A DNA stretch of 64,000 nucleotides from Mycolicibacterium neworleansense. Lineage in GTDB: Bacteria > Actinomycetota > Actinomycetes > Mycobacteriales > Mycobacteriaceae. A program made the position numbers and the translations under genes. The notes beneath the pieces were generated by a model. It saw only the letters and a program-made list of their open reading frames with translations, made no database searches and was not told the DNA's origin. The stretch spans positions 1,674,001 through 1,738,000 of the forward strand of contig NZ_CWKH01000001.1 of the NCBI RefSeq assembly GCF_001245615.1, in the 5' to 3' direction. Shown piece after piece: positions 38,417 through 45,848 of this stretch (position 1 is its first letter; the number at the start of each line of letters is the position of its first letter).

Positions 38417-39085
38417 ATGCGTGTAGTGATAGCCGGCGGCCACGGCAAGATCGCCCTGATCCTCGAGCAGTTGTTGTCCGACCGCGGCGACGAGGTGGCC
38501 GGGCTCATCCGCAATGCCGCCCAGGCCGACGACCTGCAGGCCGCCGGAGCCGAGGCCATAGTGCTCGATCTGGAGCAGGCGACGGTGCAACAGGTCGCCG
38601 ATGCGCTGCGCGGTGCCCACGCGGTGGTGTTCGCCGCCGGCGCGGGACCCGGCAGCGGCGCGGCCCGCAAGCAGACCGTGGACCGCGACGCCGCGATCCT
38701 GCTGGCCGATGCCGCCGAGGCCGCGGGGGTGAGCCGCTACGTGATGGTCTCGGCCCTGGCCGCCGATGACCGGTCGCTCGACGCCGACTACGACGAGGTG
38801 TTCCTGGCCTACATGCGGGCCAAATCGGAGGCCGACGCCGACGTGCGGGCCCGCAGCGGGCTGCGCACCACGATCGTGCGGCCCGGCGGGCTCACCGATG
38901 AACCCGGCACCGGGCACGTGAAGGTCGCCGAGTCGACCGGGCGCGGCACGATTCCGCGCGCGGATGTCGCGCGCGTGCTGCTGGCCGTCCTGCACGAGCC
39001 GGAGACCGCCGGACGGACCTTCGAGGTGGTCTCCGGCGACACGCCTATCGACGCAGCGCTGCGCCCGACGCAATCACCGTCTTGA
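38417..39085 (+). CDS. NAD(P)-binding atypical SDR protein
   Basis: 222 residues. The glycine-rich loop VVIAGGHGKIALILEQLL at the N-terminus and VSRYVMVSALAADDRS, IVRPGGLTDEPGTG mark the NAD(P)H-binding atypical SDR family (YwnB/SDR_a5 type). Likely binds NADPH and may be redox sensing; substrate unknown. Divergent from ruvC with 94 bp between. Its last 41 bp overlap the 3' end of the next gene on the other strand. Confidence 0.86.
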   Translation: MRVVIAGGHGKIALILEQLLSDRGDEVAGLIRNAAQADDLQAAGAEAIVLDLEQATVQQVADALRGAHAVVFAAGAGPGSGAARKQTVDRDAAILLADAAEAAGVSRYVMVSALAADDRSLDADYDEVFLAYMRAKSEADADVRARSGLRTTIVRPGGLTDEPGTGHVKVAESTGRGTIPRADVARVLLAVLHEPETAGRTFEVVSGDTPIDAALRPTQSPS

Positions 39086-39446
39086 GGTGATCGATGCGGG
39101 CGCTGGTCGCCGACCAACCGCGGACGGCCTCCTCGGCGACGATCTTGTGGTCACGGCGCACGACGATGATCCACGGCGTGCCGAACACCGAACGGGCCAG
39201 CACCCACAGCGGCAGCAGGAGCAGCAACAACAGGAACTCAGCGGCCACCAGCAGCGTGAGCAGCAGCACGGGGATCAACAGCACCAGCAGCGCGACGTTG
39301 AGCACGATGCCGATGATGTCGTCACCATCGGTGAACGACGCGTCGCCAAAACCCCAGTCGTCAGGCATCTTTCGGCGCGGACGCCACGGCAGCCAACGCC
39401 GGCGCACGGTCCATTTGACGCCCTCAGGGTCGAGGACGCTCGCCAC
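39045..39446 (-). CDS. Membrane protein of unknown function
   Basis: 133 residues. A basic N-terminus (RRRWLPWRPRRK), one very long hydrophobic stretch (about 43-88, probably two helices), then a basic soluble tail. No family recognised. GTG start overlaps the yebC stop by one base (TAGTG), so it is likely translated with yebC. Convergent 41-bp overlap with the SDR-like gene. Confidence 0.72.
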   Translation of the reverse strand: MASVLDPEGVKWTVRRRWLPWRPRRKMPDDWGFGDASFTDGDDIIGIVLNVALLVLLIPVLLLTLLVAAEFLLLLLLLPLWVLARSVFGTPWIIVVRRDHKIVAEEAVRGWSATSARIDHLKTVIASGAALRR

Positions 39447-40201
39447 TACTCCTCGTCGAGCTGCGCGGCGACATCGTCAGGGATGTCGATGTTGGTGTAG
39501 ACCTCTTGCACGTCGTCGCTGTCCTCCAGCGCGTCGACGAGCTTGAGGACCTTGCGCGCACCCTCCAGGTCGACCGGCACGCTGACCGAGGGCTGGAAGC
39601 TGGCCTCGGCCGAGTCGTAGTCGATGCCGGCCTCCTGCAGCGCGGTGCGCACCGCAACCAGGTCGGTGGGCTCGGAGATGATCTCGAAGGAGTCGCCGAG
39701 ATCGTTGACCTCCTCGGCACCGGCCTCCAGCACCGCCATCAGTACGTCGTCTTCGGTCAGGCCGTTCTTCTCCAGCGTCACCACACCCTTGCGGGAGAAC
39801 AGGTAGGCAACCGAGCCGGGATCGGCCATGTTGCCACCGTTGCGGGTCATCGCGACGCGAACTTCACCGGCTGCGCGGTTGCGGTTGTCGGTCAGGCATT
39901 CGATGAGGACCGCGACGCCGTTGGGGCCGTAGCCCTCGTAGGTGATGTTCTGCCAGTCGGCGCCGCCGGCCTCTTCACCGCCGCCGCGCTTGCGGGCGCG
40001 TTCGATGTTGTCGTTGGGTACCGAGCTCTTCTTGGCCTTCTGGATGGCGTCGTAGAGGGTGGGGTTACCGGCCGGGTCTCCCCCGCCGACACGCGCCGCG
40101 ACCTCGATGTTCTTGATCAACTTGGCGAACATCTTGCCGCGCTTGGCGTCGATGACGGCCTTCTTGTGCTTGGTGGTGGCCCACTTGGAATGGCCGCTCA
40201 T
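39446..40201 (-). CDS. yebC: YebC/PmpR-family protein
   Basis: 251 residues. N-terminal [20 protein letters not shown] and [21 protein letters not shown] are diagnostic; the C-terminal acidic domain ends in QLDEE. The family was named as transcription regulators and has newer evidence for helping ribosomes on proline stretches. Same gene as Rv2603c. Confidence 0.96.
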   Translation of the reverse strand: MSGHSKWATTKHKKAVIDAKRGKMFAKLIKNIEVAARVGGGDPAGNPTLYDAIQKAKKSSVPNDNIERARKRGGGEEAGGADWQNITYEGYGPNGVAVLIECLTDNRNRAAGEVRVAMTRNGGNMADPGSVAYLFSRKGVVTLEKNGLTEDDVLMAVLEAGAEEVNDLGDSFEIISEPTDLVAVRTALQEAGIDYDSAEASFQPSVSVPVDLEGARKVLKLVDALEDSDDVQEVYTNIDIPDDVAAQLDEE

Positions 40202-40278
40202 GCAGGTACGCCCCTTTTCCGGTTAAAACTCCGGCTCTCCAGTCTACGGGTCCGGTCCTGCCGCACCCGATACGACGC

Positions 40279-40623
40279 CTACAGTGCCTGCAGCAAGACC
40301 AACGTCGTAGCCGCCGCGGCGCCGCACAGCACCGGCCAGTACCAGATGTGCCAATGCCGCCAATGCCCGATCGCCATGCCGATCGGGGCGAGCACCACGG
40401 TCCCGAGGGTGAGCATTGCCCATCCCGCCACGGTCCCGGCCTCGTCGGCCTGTTCGGGCACCGCCCCACTGAAGCCCACGGGAAAGATCGCGGCGAACGC
40501 CAGCAACACGGCGATCAGGCCCACCAGGGCCCATACGGCCCAGCTCATCACCGACTCGACGACACCCGGCCGCCGAACCGACGTTGGCGACGACGCATAC
40601 ATGCACGGAGCGTACGCCGACAC
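40279..40623 (-). CDS. Small three-helix membrane protein
   Basis: Up to 114 residues with three hydrophobic segments (AVWALVGLIAVLLAFAAIF; WAMLTLGTVVLAPIGMAIG; WPVLCGAAAATTLVLLQ) and a Trp/His-rich loop HWRHWHIWYW. Unknown function. Start uncertain: GTG 40623, ATG 40602 or ATG 40548 just before the first helix. It lies between yebC and the acyl-CoA reductase remnant. Confidence 0.65.
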   Translation of the reverse strand: MSAYAPCMYASSPTSVRRPGVVESVMSWAVWALVGLIAVLLAFAAIFPVGFSGAVPEQADEAGTVAGWAMLTLGTVVLAPIGMAIGHWRHWHIWYWPVLCGAAAATTLVLLQAL

Positions 40624-40630
40624 AGCGGCA

Positions 40631-41533
40631 TTACCGGGTAGCTACCGGCAGCGCGGCGTTGGCGTCCGCGGTGAGGATGTCGTCATCCCCCATCCAGTGC
40701 ACGAATCGCGCCAGCGGGTACATGGCGTCGTGCGGCCCACCGGCGACATGTCCGTTGGCGGTGCCCACCCGGCACACCCGCTGAGCGCCCGCACCGGCCA
40801 GCGCGTCACGCAACTGGGGCTTGCGCGCATAGGGGTAGACGCCGATTGTCTGGGTCGCGACGTTCACGTGACGGACCGCGTCATCGAGAGACCCCACCAT
40901 CACCACGTTGGAGACCTTGTTCGACGGGTGGAACTCCACCGGTTCGTCCCACAGCAGCACGACGCCGCGGCCGTCGAAGCGCCCGAACACCTCAAGCTCG
41001 TCGCCCATCGCACCCATCACCTCGATCTCGTCGCGGATGTCGGTGGGCGGGAGCGGCGCCACCGCCGAGCCGAACAACCGCTCGGCCCCCAGGCGTGGCA
41101 ACAGGGCGGCGCAGAACCGGCGGGCCTCGGCGCGGTCGGTCGTTTCCAGGAACACGAAGCGGCTCGCCAGGCACGCCTCCTGGTTGAAGACGCAGGTGTC
41201 GGCCGCGACCCGCTCGGCCACGTCGGCGACGGTCTCGTCGGAGGCAAACACCTCGCGCCCGATCATCGAGATCGATGACTTGGGATCGAACGACACCAGT
41301 TGGATACCGGGGCCGAGGTATTTGATGACGTTGTTTATCGCCGGGCCGCCGCCCCAGGCCACGATCTTGTCGAAGTACTGCGGTCGGTAGAGCGTCCGTT
41401 CGATCGCCTCGTCACCGCCGGCCCAGTACACCGCCGACATCGACTGCACCACGGGGTGATCCGGGTCGATCGCGGCCATGGTGCGCAGCACCGCCACGGT
41501 CGTGAAGGGATCCGAGGACGGCATCTTGAACAT
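40631..41533 (-). CDS. LuxC-type acyl-CoA reductase, N-terminally truncated
   Basis: 300 residues matching the C-terminal two-thirds of LuxC-like acyl-CoA reductases (family about 470-490). The cofactor-region block YFDKIVAWGGGPAINNVIKY, the block SFDPKSSISMIGREVF and the likely catalytic Cys in FNQEACLASRF are present. The first residues, FKMPSSDPFTTVAVLR, are internal in full-length relatives, so 150 or more residues of the N-terminal part are missing. The frame is closed upstream by a stop. A better start signal (GAGGAG, ATG 41567-41565) lies 34 nt upstream in another frame, suggesting an internal deletion. Could be a pseudogene. Confidence 0.72.
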   Translation of the reverse strand: MFKMPSSDPFTTVAVLRTMAAIDPDHPVVQSMSAVYWAGGDEAIERTLYRPQYFDKIVAWGGGPAINNVIKYLGPGIQLVSFDPKSSISMIGREVFASDETVADVAERVAADTCVFNQEACLASRFVFLETTDRAEARRFCAALLPRLGAERLFGSAVAPLPPTDIRDEIEVMGAMGDELEVFGRFDGRGVVLLWDEPVEFHPSNKVSNVVMVGSLDDAVRHVNVATQTIGVYPYARKPQLRDALAGAGAQRVCRVGTANGHVAGGPHDAMYPLARFVHWMGDDDILTADANAALPVATR

Positions 41534-41633
41534 CGACTGCCTCGAGCTGCATTTCCAGCAGGTCCATGGCCTCTCCTCGGAAGAGTTCGGATTAATAGCA
41601 CCTAGTTCGTTTCATTACCGCTACTGTGGCCCC

Positions 41634-42272
41634 GTGGACCGACTTCGTCAAGTGGGCCGCCCCACCCGGGAGCAGGCCGCGCAGCGTCACATCGAGTTGC
41701 TCGACTGCGCGCTGGAGGTGTTCCTGTCCAACGGATTTGAGCGTTCTACCATCGACGGAATCGCCGCGGCCGCAGGCATGGCGAAGCGCACGATCTACGG
41801 GCTCTACCCCGACAAGGCCGCCCTGTTCGAAGCCGCCGTACAGCGCGCCGTTGACCGCTGGCTGGTGCCCTTGGAGACATTGCAGGCCGCCGAAACCGAC
41901 GATCTGGAAGAGACCCTGCTCGCCGTCGCCCGGATCAGGCTGGACAGCTACACCAGCGAGGCCGGCGTCGCGCTGCAGCGCATCCTGAATGCCGAGGGCT
42001 ACCGGTTCCCCAACCTCTACCGGCTGGCGTACGACCAGGGCACCGTGCCGGCGCTGCGGTTCATCGCCGACCTGCTGCGACGGCACGCCGCGGCCGGCGC
42101 CATCGAGGTCGAGGACCCCGAAGTCCTCGGCGGCGCCTTCCTGTCCATGACCGTAGGCGGACCGGCCACCGGGGCCCTGTGGGGCGTGGTCTGGGATGCC
42201 GACGTGCTCGACCAGCGCATGCGGACCTGCGTGCGCCTGTTCCTCGACGGAGTGAGGCCGCGAAATCCATGA
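41634..42272 (+). CDS. TetR-family transcription regulator
   Basis: 212 residues. The helix-turn-helix is in STIDGIAAAAGMAKRTIYGLYPDKAALFEAAV (residues about 38-70), and the C-terminal ligand domain follows. GTG at 41634; TACTGT at 41622-41627 is a possible -10 that would give a leaderless mRNA. It heads the aldehyde dehydrogenase operon (4-nt overlap with the next gene) and is divergent from the acyl-CoA reductase remnant, so it probably controls both. Confidence 0.88.
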   Translation: MDRLRQVGRPTREQAAQRHIELLDCALEVFLSNGFERSTIDGIAAAAGMAKRTIYGLYPDKAALFEAAVQRAVDRWLVPLETLQAAETDDLEETLLAVARIRLDSYTSEAGVALQRILNAEGYRFPNLYRLAYDQGTVPALRFIADLLRRHAAAGAIEVEDPEVLGGAFLSMTVGGPATGALWGVVWDADVLDQRMRTCVRLFLDGVRPRNP

Positions 42273-43690
42273 CTACCCAATCCTTCATCGACGGCGCCTC
42301 GGTGCCATCGCCGACGCAGTACGACAACATCGACCCCGCCACGGGCCGGTCCATCGGTGCGGTGGCGCGCGGTGGCGCCGACGAGGTCGACCAGGCGGTC
42401 GCCGCTGCGCGCCGCGCATACGCTCGATGGCGCAAGACGGCACCGGCTCAGCGGTCCGACGCGCTCGGTGCGATCGCCGATGTCATCGACGGGCACCGGG
42501 AACGGCTGGCACTGCTGGAGTGCGAGGACACCGGCAAGCCGTTGAGCCAGGCGCGCACCGACATCATCGTGGCCGCCCGGTATTTCCGGTTCTACGCCCA
42601 CGCCATCGACAGCTACTACGGCCAGTCCATTCCGTTGGGCGAAGACCTGCACGTCTACACCCGGCGTGAGCCGCTGGGCGTCACCGGTCACATCATCGCC
42701 TGGAACTACCCCATGCAGCTGCTGTCGCGGGCGGTGGCACCGGCCATCGCCGCGGGCAACACCGTGGTGGTCAAGCCGGCCGATGAAACACCGCGCACCG
42801 CAACCGAACTCGCACGGCTCGCGATCGAGGCCGGACTGCCGGCCGGCGTCGTCAACGTGGTGACCGGTATCGGCGCCGAGGCCGGTGCGGCCCTGGCCGC
42901 CAACCCGGGAGTGGACGCGCTCGGATTCATCGGATCCACCCGGATCGGCTCGGAGATCGCCCACGCCGCCGCGGAACGCGTGGTTCCCGTCGTGCTGGAG
43001 CTGGGCGGCAAGTCCCCGCAGATCGTCTTCGCCGATGCCGACCTGCCCCGCGCGGCCGACTTCATCACCAAGGCGATCCTGCAGAACGCCGGCCAGACCT
43101 GCTCGGCCGGATCACGATTACTCGTCGAGGCGGTCGTCCACGACGAACTGCTGGACCTCGTTCTCGAGCGGTTCCGGCGGGTCAGCATCGGCCCCGGGAT
43201 CGCCGATCGCGAACTGGGTCCGCTGATCTCCCGCAAGCAGCAGCAGCGCGTGACCGGCCTGGTGTCGGGCAACGCCACCGGTGAGATCCTGTGCGGTGGT
43301 GGGCCACCGGAGGACGACGAGCTCGGCGACGGCGCCTACTTCTCGCCCACCGTGATCGACGCCGTCGACCCGGCCTCGGAGATCGCCCAACAGGAGATCT
43401 TCGGACCGGTATTGACCGTCAACAGCTTTCACGACGAGCAGGAGGCGGTCGAGCTGGCCAACGGAACGGAATACGCACTGCTGGCAGCACTGTGGACGCG
43501 GGACCTGTCCCGGGCGCACCGGCTGGCCGCCGACGTCCTCGCCGGTCAGGTGTACGTCAACACCTACGGCGCCGGAGGCGGGGTCGAGCTGCCGTTCGGC
43601 GGATTCAAGAAGTCCGGGTACGGCCGCGAGAAAGGTTATGAGGCATTGGATGCCGTGACGGCCACCAAAACCGTCGTGGTCGCCCTGTGA
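42269..43690 (+). CDS. NAD(P)-dependent aldehyde dehydrogenase
   Basis: 473 residues, ALDH superfamily. Catalytic Cys in NAGQTCSAGSRL, general-base Glu in VLELGGKSPQ, oxyanion Asn in AWNYPMQLL, and C-terminal PFGGFKKSGYGREKG. Most like betaine-aldehyde or gamma-aminobutyraldehyde dehydrogenases, but substrate is not certain. ATG overlaps the tetR stop (ATGA). Confidence 0.93.
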   Translation: MTTQSFIDGASVPSPTQYDNIDPATGRSIGAVARGGADEVDQAVAAARRAYARWRKTAPAQRSDALGAIADVIDGHRERLALLECEDTGKPLSQARTDIIVAARYFRFYAHAIDSYYGQSIPLGEDLHVYTRREPLGVTGHIIAWNYPMQLLSRAVAPAIAAGNTVVVKPADETPRTATELARLAIEAGLPAGVVNVVTGIGAEAGAALAANPGVDALGFIGSTRIGSEIAHAAAERVVPVVLELGGKSPQIVFADADLPRAADFITKAILQNAGQTCSAGSRLLVEAVVHDELLDLVLERFRRVSIGPGIADRELGPLISRKQQQRVTGLVSGNATGEILCGGGPPEDDELGDGAYFSPTVIDAVDPASEIAQQEIFGPVLTVNSFHDEQEAVELANGTEYALLAALWTRDLSRAHRLAADVLAGQVYVNTYGAGGGVELPFGGFKKSGYGREKGYEALDAVTATKTVVVAL

Positions 43691-43714
43691 TCGACGAAAA
43701 ACCGAGAGGACGAG

Positions 43715-44101
43715 ATGGATCAGGACACGTACGACAAGGGATTGGCGATCCGCACCGCGGTACTCGGAGAGGAGTATGTCCGCAAGGCCGCCGGCAACGT
43801 CGACGCATTCTCCAAGCCGCTGCAGGATCTGGTCACCGAATACTGCTGGGGCGCAGTGTGGGGTCGTGACGGCCTGGAGCTGAAGACCCGCAGCATGTTG
43901 AATCTGGCGATGATCGCGGTGCTCAACCGTCCGACCGAGTTGGGCACACACATCCGCGGCGCGCTGACCAATGGCGTCACCCGCGAGGAGATCTGCGAGA
44001 TCTTCCTGCAGGTCGGCATCTACGCGGGCATCCCGGCCGCGGTCGACAGCAACCGGGCGGCCCGCGCCGTATTCACCGAAATCGACGAGGAGCGTCAGTG
44101 A
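43715..44101 (+). CDS. Carboxymuconolactone decarboxylase-family protein
   Basis: 128 residues of the CMD family, PcaC-like. It has LELKTRSMLNLAMIAVLNR and ELGTHIRGALTNGVTREEICE and no CxxC pair, so it is not an AhpD-type peroxidase. Decarboxylation of a lactone or beta-keto acid is possible. Strong GAGAGGACGAG before the ATG. The stop overlaps the next GTG. Confidence 0.9.
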   Translation: MDQDTYDKGLAIRTAVLGEEYVRKAAGNVDAFSKPLQDLVTEYCWGAVWGRDGLELKTRSMLNLAMIAVLNRPTELGTHIRGALTNGVTREEICEIFLQVGIYAGIPAAVDSNRAARAVFTEIDEERQ

Positions 44102-44988
44102 ACCCCGGGATCGGCTTCATCGGGCTGGGCAACATGGGGTGGCCGATGATGGATCGGCTGCTGACGGCGGGATTTCCGGTGGTGGCGTTCGACGTCCGCG
44201 ATGACGTGCTGGCAAAGGCGACGGCATTGGGAGCTCAACCGGCCGGGTCGGTGCGTGACGTGGCCGACCGCGCCGAGACGATACTGGCCAGTCTGCCCAC
44301 GCCACAGATCTCCGAGTCCGTCGTCGCCGACGTCGCGGCCGGATCCCGGGTCCGGCGATACGTCGACGTCTCGACGGTGGGCGGGCAGGCCGCACAGCGC
44401 AATCACGCGGCTCTCGGCGCCCGTGGCATCGCCGCGCTGGACGCCCCGGTAAGCGGCGGAATGCACGGTGCGCAGGCCGGCACCCTGGCGATCATGGTGT
44501 CGGGCCCGCGCGCTGAATTCGATTCGCTGGCCCCGATTTTCGAGGTGCTCGGCCGGGCGATCTTCGTCTCCGAACGGCCCGGCGCCGCACAGACCATGAA
44601 GCTGATCAACAACCTGATGGCCGCCACCACACTGGCCGCGACCGCCGAGGTGATGGTGATGGGCGTCAAGGCCGGGTTGAGCGCCGACGTGATGATCGAC
44701 GTGCTCAACGCCGGGTCCGGTGGCACGCATGCCAGCCGCGACAAGTTCCCGCGGGCGGTACTCCCCCGCACCTTCGACTACGGCTTCGCCACCGGGCTGA
44801 TGGCCAAAGACGTGCGGCTCTACCTGGAGGAGGCGAGCAGCCTGGGCCTGCCGGTGCAGATAGCCGAGACCGTGCAACGGATCTGGGAGGAGACGCTGCG
44901 TGTGGAGGGCCCCGAATCCGACTTCACCTCCGTGGTCAAGCCGATGGAGAAGGCCGCGGGCGTGGTCGTCGATGGAGAACACCGATGA
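44098..44988 (+). CDS. 3-hydroxyisobutyrate dehydrogenase-like NAD(P)-binding protein
   Basis: 296 residues, beta-hydroxyacid dehydrogenase family. Rossmann loop GFIGLGNMGWPM, substrate loop DAPVSGGMHGAQAGTL and catalytic Lys region AAQTMKLINNLM. Oxidises a beta-hydroxy acid or reduces a semialdehyde acid. GTG start at 44098 by overlap with the previous stop; the stop overlaps the next ATG. Confidence 0.92.
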   Translation: MNPGIGFIGLGNMGWPMMDRLLTAGFPVVAFDVRDDVLAKATALGAQPAGSVRDVADRAETILASLPTPQISESVVADVAAGSRVRRYVDVSTVGGQAAQRNHAALGARGIAALDAPVSGGMHGAQAGTLAIMVSGPRAEFDSLAPIFEVLGRAIFVSERPGAAQTMKLINNLMAATTLAATAEVMVMGVKAGLSADVMIDVLNAGSGGTHASRDKFPRAVLPRTFDYGFATGLMAKDVRLYLEEASSLGLPVQIAETVQRIWEETLRVEGPESDFTSVVKPMEKAAGVVVDGEHR

Positions 44989-45848
44989 GCATGCGGGGCA
45001 AGACCGCTGTGATCACCGGAGCCTCGTCAGGTTTGGGCCGCGAATCGGCCAGGGCGCTGGCGGCGATGGATGCTCACGTGGTGTTGGCGGCCCGCAATGC
45101 CGACGCCCTCGGACAGACCCGCGACTGGATACGTGCCGAGGTGCCAGGGGCACAGGTGTCCAGCGTGATCATCGATCTCGCCAGCCTGGCCAGTGTCCGC
45201 GCGGCCGCGCCGCAGATCGCCGCCCTGGCTCCGGCGATCGACGTGTTGCTCAACAATGCCGGGGTGATGTTCACCCCGTTCGGCCACACCCAGGACGGCT
45301 TCGAAACACAGTTCGGGACAAACCATCTGGGCCACTTCGCGCTGACCGAGCTGCTGGGACCGCAGTTCGGCGAGGGCACCCGCATCGTGAACCTGTCCTC
45401 GGACGGGCACCGTCTCGGTGACATCGACCTCGACGACCCCAACTGGCAGCGGCGCGACTATGACAAGTTCGCCGCGTACGGCGCGGCCAAGACCGCCAAC
45501 ATCCTCCACGTCGTCGCGCTCGATCGGCGGTTGCGCGACCGGGGTGTCCGTGCGTTCGCCGTGCATCCCGGCATGGTGGCCACCAACCTCGCCCGGCACA
45601 TGTCGCGCGAGGACGTGATCGCCGTCAGCGGGCAGGCGCGCGCGCGTTCCGTCGAGGTGCTGACCCCCGAGCAGGGCGCGGCCACCCAGGTATGGGCGGC
45701 GGTCAGCACCGAACTCGACGGCAGCGGTGGTCTGTACCTGGCGGACTGCGCGGTGCGCACGGACGTCGCGCCCTATGCCACAGATCCATACAGAGCCGAA
45801 AGGCTTTGGGAGATCTCACGATCCCTGTGTTTGGCGTTCATCTCCTGA
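44985..45848 (+). CDS. Short-chain dehydrogenase/reductase
   Basis: 287 residues, SDR superfamily close to retinol dehydrogenase/WWOX-type proteins. TGASSGLGRESARAL binds the cofactor, LLNNAGVM and catalytic YGAAKTAN (YxxxK) follow. Oxidoreduction of a hydrophobic alcohol or ketone is likely. Last gene of the tetR operon; its 3' end overlaps the GT-C gene by 11 bp. Confidence 0.9.
   Translation: MSMRGKTAVITGASSGLGRESARALAAMDAHVVLAARNADALGQTRDWIRAEVPGAQVSSVIIDLASLASVRAAAPQIAALAPAIDVLLNNAGVMFTPFGHTQDGFETQFGTNHLGHFALTELLGPQFGEGTRIVNLSSDGHRLGDIDLDDPNWQRRDYDKFAAYGAAKTANILHVVALDRRLRDRGVRAFAVHPGMVATNLARHMSREDVIAVSGQARARSVEVLTPEQGAATQVWAAVSTELDGSGGLYLADCAVRTDVAPYATDPYRAERLWEISRSLCLAFIS

Noticed and set aside
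40202..40278. Possible tRNA or structured RNA in the GC-rich gap after yebC
   Set aside because: No cloverleaf, T-loop sequence or paired arms of tRNA size could be drawn.
41597..41627. Copy of the car operator near the tetR gene
   Set aside because: CTAGTT occurs here, but the ACTAA half and the spacing are absent.
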